Shown here in pieces: positions 1 to 7,166 of a stretch of 64,000 bases of DNA. Source of the stretch: Streptomyces uncialis (lineage in GTDB: Bacteria; Actinomycetota; Actinomycetes; Streptomycetales; Streptomycetaceae). Numbering within the stretch: position 1 is the stretch's first letter; every line of letters begins with the position of its first letter. Below the pieces are notes generated by a model, which was not told the origin of the DNA, made no database searches, and saw only the letters and a program-made list of their open reading frames with translations. The DNA lies in NCBI RefSeq assembly GCF_001905345.1, contig NZ_LFBV01000010.1, positions 284,038 to 348,037 of the forward strand. The letters are read 5' to 3'. The position numbers and the translations under genes were made by a program.

Positions 1-80
1 ACGTCCGGTCCCGCCAGGTCCGGGTGCTGTTCCCGTACCAGTGCGCGCACCAGTCCTTCGTCGATCTCGAAGTCGTCCAT
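1..80 (-). CDS. Phosphotransferase family protein, N-terminal fragment
   Basis: Only the first 26 codons are present; the gene runs off the left edge. The visible N terminus, IDEGLVRALVREQHPDLAG after MDDFE, resembles the opening of aminoglycoside/homoserine-type phosphotransferases of actinomycetes, where a helix of this kind precedes the nucleotide-binding lobe. No catalytic motif is inside the window, so the family assignment is an inference. The ATG lies 92 bp downstream of the ABC permease stop on the same strand, with a strong hairpin in between, so it is probably a separate transcription unit. Confidence 0.5.
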   Translation of the reverse strand, partial: MDDFEIDEGLVRALVREQHPDLAGPD

Positions 81-104
81 CGCCTCAGCCAATCATCAAC
101 GGCG

Positions 105-138
105 ACGCCGCCACGACGGGATTCCGTCGTGGCGGCGT
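105..138. terminator. Perfect 15-bp hairpin between permease and phosphotransferase genes
   Basis: Arms at 105-119 and 124-138 are perfectly complementary around the four-base loop GATT. It lies directly after the permease gene and before the phosphotransferase start, both on the minus strand. No U-tract follows, as is usual for GC-rich actinomycete terminators. Confidence 0.7.
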
Positions 139-172
139 GTCACCGGATGAGCGACCCGGCCGTCATGGCCGG

Positions 173-964
173 CTACTTCGGGTCGTGGTTGAACTTCGAG
201 GTCGACCAGAAGTAGCCGAGGAGCGCGAGGCCCACGCACCAGACGACGGCGAGCCATCCGTTGTGGCCGATCCCGCTGCCGAGCAGCAGCCCGCGCAGGG
301 TCTCGATGGCGGGGGTGAACGGCTGGTACAGGGCGACCGGCTGGAACCAGCCCGGCATCGTGTCGACCGGGATGAAGGCGCTGGACAGCAGCGGCAGGAT
401 CATCAGCGGCAGGGCGTTGTTGCTGGCGGCCTCGGCGTTCGGGCTGATCAGGCCCATGCCGACCGCGATCCAGGTGAGGGCCAGGGCGACCAGTGTCAGC
501 AGTCCCAGCGCCAGCAGCCACTCCAGGGCGGTGGCGTCCTGGGCCCGGAACCCGATGGCCACCGCGACGGCCCCGACGAGGATCACGCTCATCATGCACT
601 GCACCACGCTGCCGACGACGTGCCCGACGAGCACCGAACCGCGGTGGATCGCCATCGTGCGGAAGCGGGCGATGATGCCTTCGGTCATGTCGTTGGAGAC
701 GGACACCGCCGTCCCGATCGTGGTGCTGCCGATGGTCAGCAGCAGGATGCCGGGGACGATGTAGGCGATGTAGTCGGAGCGGTCCGCGCCGCCGCCGCCG
801 ATGCCCGCGCTCATCACGTCACCGAAGATGTAGACGAAGAGCAGCAGCAGCACGACCGGGCTGAGCAGCAGGTTCAGGGTGAGGGACGGATAGCGCCGGG
901 CGTGCAGGAGATTGCGGCGCAGCATCGTGGACGAGTCGCGCACGGCGAGGGAGAGGGCACTCAT
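173..964 (-). CDS. ABC-2 type drug-export permease
   Basis: A 263-residue integral membrane protein, the permease half of a daunorubicin-resistance-type (DrrB-like) ABC exporter. Six hydrophobic segments are visible, including LLLSPVVLLLLFVYIFG near residue 35 and a C-terminal one near residue 245. The ABC-2 signature region ALPLMILPLLSSAFIP lies near residues 190-207. The ATG was chosen because it overlaps the TGA of the upstream ATPase gene in an ATGA arrangement, showing translational coupling. It should pair with that ATPase to move a hydrophobic substrate outward. The substrate cannot be read from sequence. Confidence 0.9.
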   Translation of the reverse strand: MSALSLAVRDSSTMLRRNLLHARRYPSLTLNLLLSPVVLLLLFVYIFGDVMSAGIGGGGADRSDYIAYIVPGILLLTIGSTTIGTAVSVSNDMTEGIIARFRTMAIHRGSVLVGHVVGSVVQCMMSVILVGAVAVAIGFRAQDATALEWLLALGLLTLVALALTWIAVGMGLISPNAEAASNNALPLMILPLLSSAFIPVDTMPGWFQPVALYQPFTPAIETLRGLLLGSGIGHNGWLAVVWCVGLALLGYFWSTSKFNHDPK

Positions 965-2007
965 CGGACGGTCTCCTTGGTCTGGTCGGTCGCGTCGCTG
1001 CCGCCGGTCAGGGCGAAGAAGACGTCGTCGAGGTCGGGGGTGTGCACGGTCAGCTCGTCGGCCTCGACGCCGATCGAGTCCAGCCAGTCGAGCAGGGAGC
1101 GCAGTTCGCGCTGGGTGCCGTCGCTGGGGATCTGGAGGGTGAGCGACTCGTCGTCGGGGGCGCCCCCCGGCCGGGCGGGGCCGGGAGCCGGGGCGAGGGT
1201 GGCGTCGCGCAGGGCGACGGCGGCGGAGCGGTACGCGGCCGGGTCGTCGAAGCGGAGGCGGATGTGTCCGCCGGGGATGAGCCGCTTGAGTTCGTCGGCG
1301 GTGCCCTCGGCGGCGATCCTGCCGTCGTGGAGGACCGCGATGCGGTCGGCGAGCTGGTCGGCCTCCTCCAGGTACTGGGTGGTGAGGAAGACGGTGACGC
1401 CGTCGGAGAGCAGTTCGCGGATGATCTGCCACATGTTGTGGCGGCTGCGGGGGTCGAGGCCGGTGGTCGGCTCGTCGAGGAAGATGATCCGCGGGTCGCC
1501 GACGAGGGTCATGGCGAGGTCGAGCCGCCGCTTCATCCCGCCGGAGTAGGTGGAGGCGGGCTTCTTCGCGGCCTCCGTCAGGCCGAACCGGGCGAGCAGT
1601 TCGGCGGCCACCCGCTTCCCCTCCCGCCGGGGCAGATGGTGCAGGTCCGCCATGAGGAGCATGTTCTCCTCGCCGGTGATCAGGCCGTCCACGGCGGAGA
1701 ACTGGCCGGTGACACCGATCGCGGCGCGGACCGACTGGGGGTCGGTGGCCAGGTCGTGGCCGCCGACGCGGATGCCGCCGGAGCCCTCACCGGCGGAGAG
1801 CAGCGTGGAGAGGATCTTGACGACGGTGGTCTTGCCGGCACCGTTCGGGCCGAGCAGCGCGAAGACGCTGCCCGCCGGGATGTGCAGGTCGACGCCGTCG
1901 AGGACGAGCTTGTCACCGTAGGACTTGCGCAGGCCGGTGGCGGAGACGGCGGTGGGCTGGTCCTTGCTGGTGCCGCGCCTGGGCGTGGGCATGACAGATG
2001 AAGCCAT
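961..2007 (-). CDS. ABC transporter ATP-binding protein, DrrA-like
   Basis: A 348-residue cytoplasmic ATPase that drives the neighbouring permease. Walker A GPNGAGKT is at 53-60, the ABC signature SGGMKR at 158-163 or just before, and Walker B IIFLDEP near 174-180. The C-terminal extension, about 110 residues past the core, is typical of the DrrA daunorubicin-resistance subfamily. An alternative start is the ATG encoding MPTPRRG, five codons later. It follows the DUF4097 gene by 84 bp on the same strand and overlaps the permease start, so a four-gene unit with the ribbon-helix-helix gene is likely. Specificity for an antibiotic is inferred from family only. Confidence 0.92.
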   Translation of the reverse strand: MASSVMPTPRRGTSKDQPTAVSATGLRKSYGDKLVLDGVDLHIPAGSVFALLGPNGAGKTTVVKILSTLLSAGEGSGGIRVGGHDLATDPQSVRAAIGVTGQFSAVDGLITGEENMLLMADLHHLPRREGKRVAAELLARFGLTEAAKKPASTYSGGMKRRLDLAMTLVGDPRIIFLDEPTTGLDPRSRHNMWQIIRELLSDGVTVFLTTQYLEEADQLADRIAVLHDGRIAAEGTADELKRLIPGGHIRLRFDDPAAYRSAAVALRDATLAPAPGPARPGGAPDDESLTLQIPSDGTQRELRSLLDWLDSIGVEADELTVHTPDLDDVFFALTGGSDATDQTKETVR

Positions 2008-2091
2008 GTGGCTCTCCCGATCGGGGGCTGGTGGGGACGGAGGGGGAGGTGGAGAGGTGGAGAGGTGGAGCGCGCCGGGGAAGGGCGGGGC

Positions 2092-2937
2092 TCAGACGCG
2101 GGCGCGGCGGATGTCGATGTTCCCGTGGCGCGTACGGGCGCGGACCTCGACGGTGTCCTCGGACTCGTCGGGGCTCGCGGAGGCGGTGAGCGTGTTGCGC
2201 ACCTGGCCCATGTGGGAGCTGACGTCGAGCCAGGTGGCGGTGCCCTCGCGGATGCCGATCTCGATGGCGCCGTACGCGGTCTCCAACTGGACGGTGCCAC
2301 GGGCGACATCGGCGACGCGCAGGGTGCCGTGCGCCGTGGTGGCGGCGACCGAGCTCTCGGCGCGGGTGATGGTGATGTCGCCGTTGGAGCCCCTCACCCG
2401 CAGATCGCCGGTCACGCTGCCGACGGTCGTGCTGCCGTGCGAGTTCTTCAGTACGGCGGGGCCGTCGACGGTGCCGATATGCAGACTGCCGGAGCTGGTG
2501 GTGATCTCGGCGGAGCCGTCGACCCGCTCGACGGTGATCGAGCCGTGCGCGGCGGTCAGGTGCAGCGGGCCGGTCGTGTCCAGCCGGACGTCACCGGACG
2601 AGCTCTTCACCCGGACCTCGCCGAGCCGCCCCTCACCGAGCACCTGGACCCAGGCGCCGGTGACGTCGAGGTGCGAGCCCGTGGGCAGTTCGACCGTCAC
2701 ATCGACGGTGCCGGAGGGCCCGACGAGGTAACGCGCCTTGGGCGTCCTGACGGTCAGGGTGCCGCTCACGTACGTCACCTCGGTCTGCTCGGCGGCCCGT
2801 ACGTCCTGGCTCCGCTTCGGGTCGCGGGGCCGTACCTCGACGACCGTTTCGAGTGTCTTGGCCGCGGTGAACTGGATGGAACCGGCGGAGACGTGAGCGT
2901 TGGCCGAGATGGGTTCGGGCGTGTCGAAAGAAGGCAT
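2092..2937 (-). CDS. DUF4097 family beta-strand repeat protein
   Basis: A 281-residue protein with no signal peptide or membrane segment. The body is a run of short alternating strands such as GSITVERVDGSAEITTSS, GDLRVRGSNGDITI and GTVQLETAYGAIEIG. This is the repeat pattern of DUF4097, a predicted right-handed beta-helix or stacked-sheet fold. The family is often encoded beside ABC exporters and envelope-stress genes, but its biochemical role is unknown. Here it sits between a ribbon-helix-helix regulator (81 bp upstream) and the drug ABC transporter (84 bp downstream), all on the minus strand, so it probably belongs to the same regulated unit. Confidence 0.85.
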   Translation of the reverse strand: MPSFDTPEPISANAHVSAGSIQFTAAKTLETVVEVRPRDPKRSQDVRAAEQTEVTYVSGTLTVRTPKARYLVGPSGTVDVTVELPTGSHLDVTGAWVQVLGEGRLGEVRVKSSSGDVRLDTTGPLHLTAAHGSITVERVDGSAEITTSSGSLHIGTVDGPAVLKNSHGSTTVGSVTGDLRVRGSNGDITITRAESSVAATTAHGTLRVADVARGTVQLETAYGAIEIGIREGTATWLDVSSHMGQVRNTLTASASPDESEDTVEVRARTRHGNIDIRRARV

Positions 2938-3018
2938 GGCTGTCCCGTCCTCATGAGTCCGTGGGCCGTCCCCGCTGGTGGGACGTGATGGGTGTGAAGT
3001 GGGCGGGCGTGGGCGCGG

Positions 3019-3537
3019 CTAGCGCACCCAGCCCGTGAAGCTCTGTCCGACGGTGCGGGACCTCTCGGCCGGCCGCGGCCGGGCGCCGCCGTCCGCCGCG
3101 GCCGACACGGCCCGCACCAGCCACGCGTTGACCGACAGGCCCTCGCGGCTCGCGGCCTCCTCGGCGCGCGCCTTGAGGTGGGCCGGCAGCCGCAGATTGA
3201 CGCGGGCGGTGCCGCCCTCGTCGGTGTCGGCGGAGGCCGGGGCCGGGAGCGGTGCGGGCGGCTGCGCCTCGTGCGGCGCGGTGCGCTCCTCGTGCTGCGG
3301 CAGCACCACCACGAAGTCGGGGTCGAGGCCCCGCAGTCGTACGTCGACCGAGCCGGGGGCGAGTTCACGGGTGATCTCGTCCATGGCGGCGGACAGCACG
3401 TTCAGCAGGGTCAGACGGGTGGCCGACTCCAGCGGAGCGGTCAGCCGCTCGGCGAGCTCGCGGGCTTCGTCACCCCCGGCTTCGGCGGCCACCGCCAGTT
3501 CCCTGCGGAGTGTTTCGACGTACGGCGTGAGGTCCAT
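3019..3537 (-). CDS. Ribbon-helix-helix (HicB/Arc-type) DNA-binding protein
   Basis: A 172-residue protein in two parts. Residues 1-80 form a helical then beta region (LDPDFVVVLPQHEE), followed by a Pro/Ala-rich linker. Residues 111-147 are a clear ribbon-helix-helix domain: strand ARVNLRLP, helix HLKARAEEAASREG, and a second helix beginning SVNAWLVRAV. Such proteins are often annotated as HicB-like antitoxins, but no HicA toxin gene is adjacent. The chosen ATG overlaps the first TGACGCCA-type box of a repeated operator array that continues upstream, which suggests self-regulation. It heads the DUF4097-ABC unit and is the best candidate for that unit's regulator. Confidence 0.82.
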   Translation of the reverse strand: MDLTPYVETLRRELAVAAEAGGDEARELAERLTAPLESATRLTLLNVLSAAMDEITRELAPGSVDVRLRGLDPDFVVVLPQHEERTAPHEAQPPAPLPAPASADTDEGGTARVNLRLPAHLKARAEEAASREGLSVNAWLVRAVSAAADGGARPRPAERSRTVGQSFTGWVR

Positions 3538-3818
3538 GACGCCATCATGGCACCACAGTGGCGCCATCCGCAAGTCCAGGAGTGCCACCGGCAGGGCGAG
3601 ACAGGTTCCCCCCTCACGCCCCGGTCGCATAACCGCAGGTCAGCAGCGCTGCGGAGGCGCGTGAAGCGATGGCACCACACGGTCGCCGGGTGATGTCACA
3701 CAGCACCTGGCGCGGCGACGTGGCACCGCATGGCGTCACGTGGCGCCACATGACGCCATGAGGTGCCACGTGATGCCATGCGGCGATACGTGACGCCATG
3801 CGGCGCCAAGTATCGCCA
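3537..3818. promoter_or_regulatory. Phased array of TGGCGCCA-type boxes upstream of the RHH gene
   Basis: Eight-base boxes related to the palindrome TGGCGCCA occur in two groups. Three boxes start at 3537, 3548 and 3559 (11-bp steps), the first overlapping the start codon of the RHH gene. Ten units run at an exact 10-bp period from 3719 to 3818, with boxes starting at 3721, 3731, 3741 and so on to 3811; those at 3741, 3751, 3771 and 3791 are closest to consensus. Isolated boxes lie at 3670 and 3691. A period of one helical turn puts every box on the same DNA face, as expected for cooperative binding of a ribbon-helix-helix protein. This stretch holds no gene. Confidence 0.7.
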
Positions 3819-3831
3819 CGCTCCGCGCGGG

Positions 3832-4860
3832 TCACCTCTCCAGCGCTTCGCGCTGCGCCGGGGTCAGACGGTCCGGTCTCGCGGTGACGGCGTACGTCCC
3901 GGGTCCGACGGTCCGCAGGGCGAGGGGGTCGGCGAGGTCCGGCCGCCGCCGGAGCGCGTCGAGGGCGGCGACGGCGCGGTGCCGGGGCCAGCCGAGCGCG
4001 GCGGCCACCGCGTCCAGGGTGAGCGGCCGACCCGAGTGGACCAGGGCGGCGAGCACGGTCAGCACGTCGTACGCGACGGCGTCCGCGAGGGTGCTGTCGC
4101 GCATCTGGTCTCTCAGCCGGGCGAAGAACCGGCCCATCCTGTCGAGCCGTCCCCCGGCCGTCGTGTCCGCGCCGAAGAGCTCGGCGCCCCGCAGCGCGGC
4201 GGTCGCGATCTCGCCGTGCGCGCCGGTGTCGGCCTGCCACGCCCGGAGCCAGACATCGTCGTCGATGAGATACCGCTCTCGGCGCCGACCGGGATCGGAC
4301 CGGCGCACCACCAGCTCCATCGCTTCGAGGGAGCCGATCGACTTGGACACCGACGCCGGGCTGACCTGGAGCCGCCGCACCAGATCGGCCGCCGTCAGAC
4401 CGTCGGCGTCGGCGGTGACCAGGGAGACGAACACCCGGGAGGTCATCCGGGGCAGGCCGGTCGCGGCCAGCAGACCCGCGAAGCGGTCCACGAAGGCGCG
4501 CACCTCGCCGGACCACCGCCCGCCCTCGGACGACCACCCTTCCCCGGACGACGGGCCACCCCCGGGCGACGCACCATCCCCCGACAACCTCTCGTCGGCC
4601 GCAGGTCCGGGCCGGACCGGTCGCGCCGGTCCGCTCCGGCGGGCGCGGAGGTCGGCGGCTCCCTGGGCGTGGTCGGCGAGGTAGCCGCCCGGCGCGCTGT
4701 TGCGGGCGGCCTCGCGGCTGATCGTGGACGTCGGACGGCCGAGCCGCCGGCCGATCTCGGCGTACCCGAGCCCGTCGGCCAGCCACCCGGCGATCAGACA
4801 CCGGTCCTCATGGGTCAGCCTGCCTCCCGGCACCGGAACACCTCTTCCCCTTGCGTTCAA
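3832..4860 (-). CDS. Regulator: IS30-type HTH fused to GbsR/MarR-like domain
   Basis: A 342-residue transcription factor. Residues about 14-55 form a helix-turn-helix of the type seen at the N terminus of IS30 transposases (LGYAEIGRRLGRPTSTIS). There is no DDE catalytic domain, so it is not a transposase. After a Gly/Ser/Pro linker, residues about 120-200 carry a MarR/GbsR-like winged helix (ADLVRRLQVSPASVSKS followed by a wing DPGRRRERYL). A further helical region and a second winged-helix-like segment (ALGWPRHRAVAALDALRRR) end the protein. It is divergent from the 5034 gene across a region rich in GTTGC/GCAAC half-sites, so it likely controls that operon and itself. Confidence 0.78.
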   Translation of the reverse strand: MNARGRGVPVPGGRLTHEDRCLIAGWLADGLGYAEIGRRLGRPTSTISREAARNSAPGGYLADHAQGAADLRARRSGPARPVRPGPAADERLSGDGASPGGGPSSGEGWSSEGGRWSGEVRAFVDRFAGLLAATGLPRMTSRVFVSLVTADADGLTAADLVRRLQVSPASVSKSIGSLEAMELVVRRSDPGRRRERYLIDDDVWLRAWQADTGAHGEIATAALRGAELFGADTTAGGRLDRMGRFFARLRDQMRDSTLADAVAYDVLTVLAALVHSGRPLTLDAVAAALGWPRHRAVAALDALRRRPDLADPLALRTVGPGTYAVTARPDRLTPAQREALER

Positions 4861-4882
4861 CTGCGTTCAGCGACAGCACATC

Positions 4883-4999
4883 GCAACGGCCCTCGCGGGC
4901 ACGGCCGAACAGTTGCATTCAATCGCAACTCCGTTGCAACGATTGGCGTTTACCTGCCCTTTCCATGCCACCTTTCGTTGACCCGGACCAAAACGCAAC
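4883..4999. promoter_or_regulatory. Cluster of GTTGC/GCAAC half-sites in a divergent promoter region
   Basis: Half-sites GCAAC or GTTGC occur at 4883, 4912, 4925, 4933, 4936 and 4995. Two pairs form inverted repeats: GTTGC-N8-GCAAC at 4912-4929 and the overlapping GTTGCAAC at 4933-4940. They lie between the start of the HTH/GbsR-like gene and the start of the gene at 5034, and are candidate operators for that regulator. Confidence 0.5.
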
Positions 5000-5033
5000 G
5001 TAGCTTTTCGCCATCCGGAAAGAGAGGGCGCAG

Positions 5034-5294
5034 ATGATGCAGGTGATGGCCGTGTCGACCGTGTCGGACGACGACAAGTTCTGGAGCGGGCTGAAGAAGG
5101 CACACGCCGGACTCCCCCAGGGCGCCGGATGGACGCTGGCGGTGGCGAGCAAGGGCGGGGCCAAGGCGGTGAACATCATCAGCCATGACTCCGTGGACGG
5201 GGTGAGGGAATTCTTCGAGGCGCACGCCGGTGCCTACGCCACGACGGAGTACTTCGAGGCGGACGCCGCGAACGCGGTCGGTCTCCCGCGATGA
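5034..5294 (+). CDS. Small conserved-type hypothetical protein
   Basis: An 86-residue soluble protein with no recognised motif (SDDDKFWSGLKKAHAGLP, then AVNIISHDSVDGVREFFE). Its size and alternating strand/helix pattern would suit a small ferredoxin-like alpha/beta fold, but this is a guess. The start could be either of two ATGs at 5034 and 5037. Its stop overlaps the start of the serine hydrolase gene (ATGA), so the two are translationally coupled. It is preceded by the GTTGC/GCAAC operator region shared with the divergent regulator. Function unknown. Confidence 0.7.
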   Translation: MMQVMAVSTVSDDDKFWSGLKKAHAGLPQGAGWTLAVASKGGAKAVNIISHDSVDGVREFFEAHAGAYATTEYFEADAANAVGLPR

Positions 5295-6718
5295 CGGTCG
5301 ACGTACCGCGGATCGAGGCGCGGCTGGCCGAACTGCTGGCGGAGTACGGGATACCGAGCGCGGCGATCGGCGTGCTCCACGGCGGGAGGATCACCGAACT
5401 CGCGGCAGGCGTCAGGAACGTGGAGACGCGGCAGCCCGTGACGACGGACACCGTCTACCAGTGCGGCTCCCAGACCAAGACATGGACCGCGCTGGCCTTC
5501 ATGCAGCTGGTCGCCGAAGGGAAGGCGGATCTGGACGAGCCGGTGCGGACATGGCTGCCCGGCTTCACGGTGGCCGATCCGGAGGCGTCCGCCAAGGTGA
5601 CACCACGCCACCTGCTGCACCACACGGGCGGTACCGAGGAGTCCTACGGCGATCCCGGCGAGGGCGACGACGTCCTGGAGCGGATGGTCGGGAACGCGGC
5701 CGGCGCGACCCAGGTCTTCCCGGTCGGCAGTACCCATGGATACAGCGCGGCGCTGGGCTACGCGATCCTCGCGCGCGTCCTGGAGGTACGGGACGGCAAA
5801 CCCTGGGACGAGGTCATGCGGGACCGCCTCTTCGACCCCATGGGCCTGACCAGCACGCACACCCGCCATGAACAGGTCGACGCGACCCGGGCCGCGACCG
5901 GGCACCTGATCCGCTCCCTGGCGGAAGGCCCCCTCGTCACACCGGTGGACCATCTGCCGCGCGCCTTCGGCCCCGGCGGCAACATCACCTCCACGACCCG
6001 GGAGACGCTCGCCCTGGCGCATGTCCTCCTCCACGAAGGCATCGCGCCGAACGGAAGGCGCGTCGTCCCGGCGGAGAGCGTCCGGGAGATGAGGAGTTCA
6101 CGGGTGCCGGTGCCGGACCCGTATCTGTTCGGGCCGCAGTGGGCGCTCGGTCTCATGGTGTGCGACTGGCACGGTGAGACCGTCTACGCGTCCGACGGCA
6201 GCACGATCGGCCAGCACGCCCGGCTGCGGCTCCTGCCGGACTCCGGCACCGCCGTCGTCATGCTGACGAACGGCGGACCCCGGGAGAGCTTCTTCCGGGC
6301 GGTGTTCCACGAGATCCTGACCGGCCTCGGCACGGCCACCGTCCCCGGCCCGCCCGTACCGGACCCGGCCCTCGACCTCGACCCGTCCCGGTACACGGGC
6401 GTCTACGAACGGCCCGGCGCACGGTACGAGGTGTCGGGCGAGCGCGGAAGGCTGTACGTGACCCTGGACCTCGACCCGACGACGGCCGCGTTCCTCCAAA
6501 AGCCCGACCGCGTCCGCCACGAACTGCTCCCGATCAGCGGAACGCATTTCCTGATGCCGCCGACCGACCCGCTGGAGGACACCCGGACGGTCGCGCTCCA
6601 CGACTTCACGGACGGCACCGCCCGGTACCTCCACACCAACGGCCGGACGCACCCGAGGACGAGCCCCGGCCCGATTCCCCGGACGGCTCCGCGACTTAAG
6701 TACGAGCCCGCGCCGTGA
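5291..6718 (+). CDS. Serine hydrolase, class C beta-lactamase/esterase family
   Basis: A 475-residue protein of the beta-lactamase-related penicillin-recognising family, without a signal peptide. The nucleophile motif S-x-x-K is SQTK at 60-63. The second motif, normally Y-x-N, reads YSA at 151-153, keeping Tyr151 but losing Asn. A DGSTIGQ segment near residue 305 takes the place of the usual H/K-x-G loop. The catalytic core ends near residue 350, followed by a beta-rich C-terminal domain as in EstB/DAP-type hydrolases. Esterase or D-amino-acid amidase activity is more likely than true beta-lactamase. Coupled to the upstream small gene. Confidence 0.88.
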   Translation: MTVDVPRIEARLAELLAEYGIPSAAIGVLHGGRITELAAGVRNVETRQPVTTDTVYQCGSQTKTWTALAFMQLVAEGKADLDEPVRTWLPGFTVADPEASAKVTPRHLLHHTGGTEESYGDPGEGDDVLERMVGNAAGATQVFPVGSTHGYSAALGYAILARVLEVRDGKPWDEVMRDRLFDPMGLTSTHTRHEQVDATRAATGHLIRSLAEGPLVTPVDHLPRAFGPGGNITSTTRETLALAHVLLHEGIAPNGRRVVPAESVREMRSSRVPVPDPYLFGPQWALGLMVCDWHGETVYASDGSTIGQHARLRLLPDSGTAVVMLTNGGPRESFFRAVFHEILTGLGTATVPGPPVPDPALDLDPSRYTGVYERPGARYEVSGERGRLYVTLDLDPTTAAFLQKPDRVRHELLPISGTHFLMPPTDPLEDTRTVALHDFTDGTARYLHTNGRTHPRTSPGPIPRTAPRLKYEPAP

Positions 6719-6793
6719 ACCACCGACTTCGGTCGACGGACCACCACCCCGAGCCCGTTCCGGGGAGTGGCGACGCCTGCCTAGATTCGAGCC

Positions 6794-7030
6794 ATGACTT
6801 CCTCCACCCCCAACTCCCCCCTGACCGTCTTCACCGGACTGATCTGTTTCATCCTGGTCGTCGGCGGCGCGAGCGGGCTGCTGCGCGAGTGGCTCGGCTG
6901 GATTCACTTCATGGGATTCGTCCGCTATCTCACGGTGGACGGATATGAGACGTACAGCTACGCGGCAATGGTCATCCTCGGTGTCGCGGTGGGGGCGGCG
7001 GGTGACGCGCTCGCGCGCCGCCATGGCTGA
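6794..7030 (+). CDS. Small two-helix membrane protein
   Basis: A 78-residue protein with two hydrophobic segments, FTGLICFILVVGGASGLL near residues 11-30 and AAMVILGVAVGAAGDALA near 55-73, joined by a short loop containing Trp and aromatic residues. No functional motif is recognised. It is on the same strand as the serine hydrolase, 75 bp after it, and convergent with the large surface protein gene. The N terminus MTSSTPNSPLTVF supports the ATG at 6794. Hypothetical membrane protein. Confidence 0.65.
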   Translation: MTSSTPNSPLTVFTGLICFILVVGGASGLLREWLGWIHFMGFVRYLTVDGYETYSYAAMVILGVAVGAAGDALARRHG

Positions 7031-7166
7031 CCCGTCGGGCGGCCCGGTTCCCCGGCGCACCGCTCCCCAGGCCTCCGCACCCGAACCCACCTGGCCCTGT
7101 GCGGGGAGGTCCGGGGGCGGCGGGCCCTGAGGGGTCGCGGGAGCGAGGTGGACGGGAGAGCGGAGG

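Noticed and set aside
3832..4860. IS30 transposase
   Set aside because: Only the helix-turn-helix resembles IS30; no DDE domain or inverted repeats are present.
5291..6718. True class C beta-lactamase
   Set aside because: The second motif lacks Asn and there is no signal peptide, so an esterase-type role is preferred.
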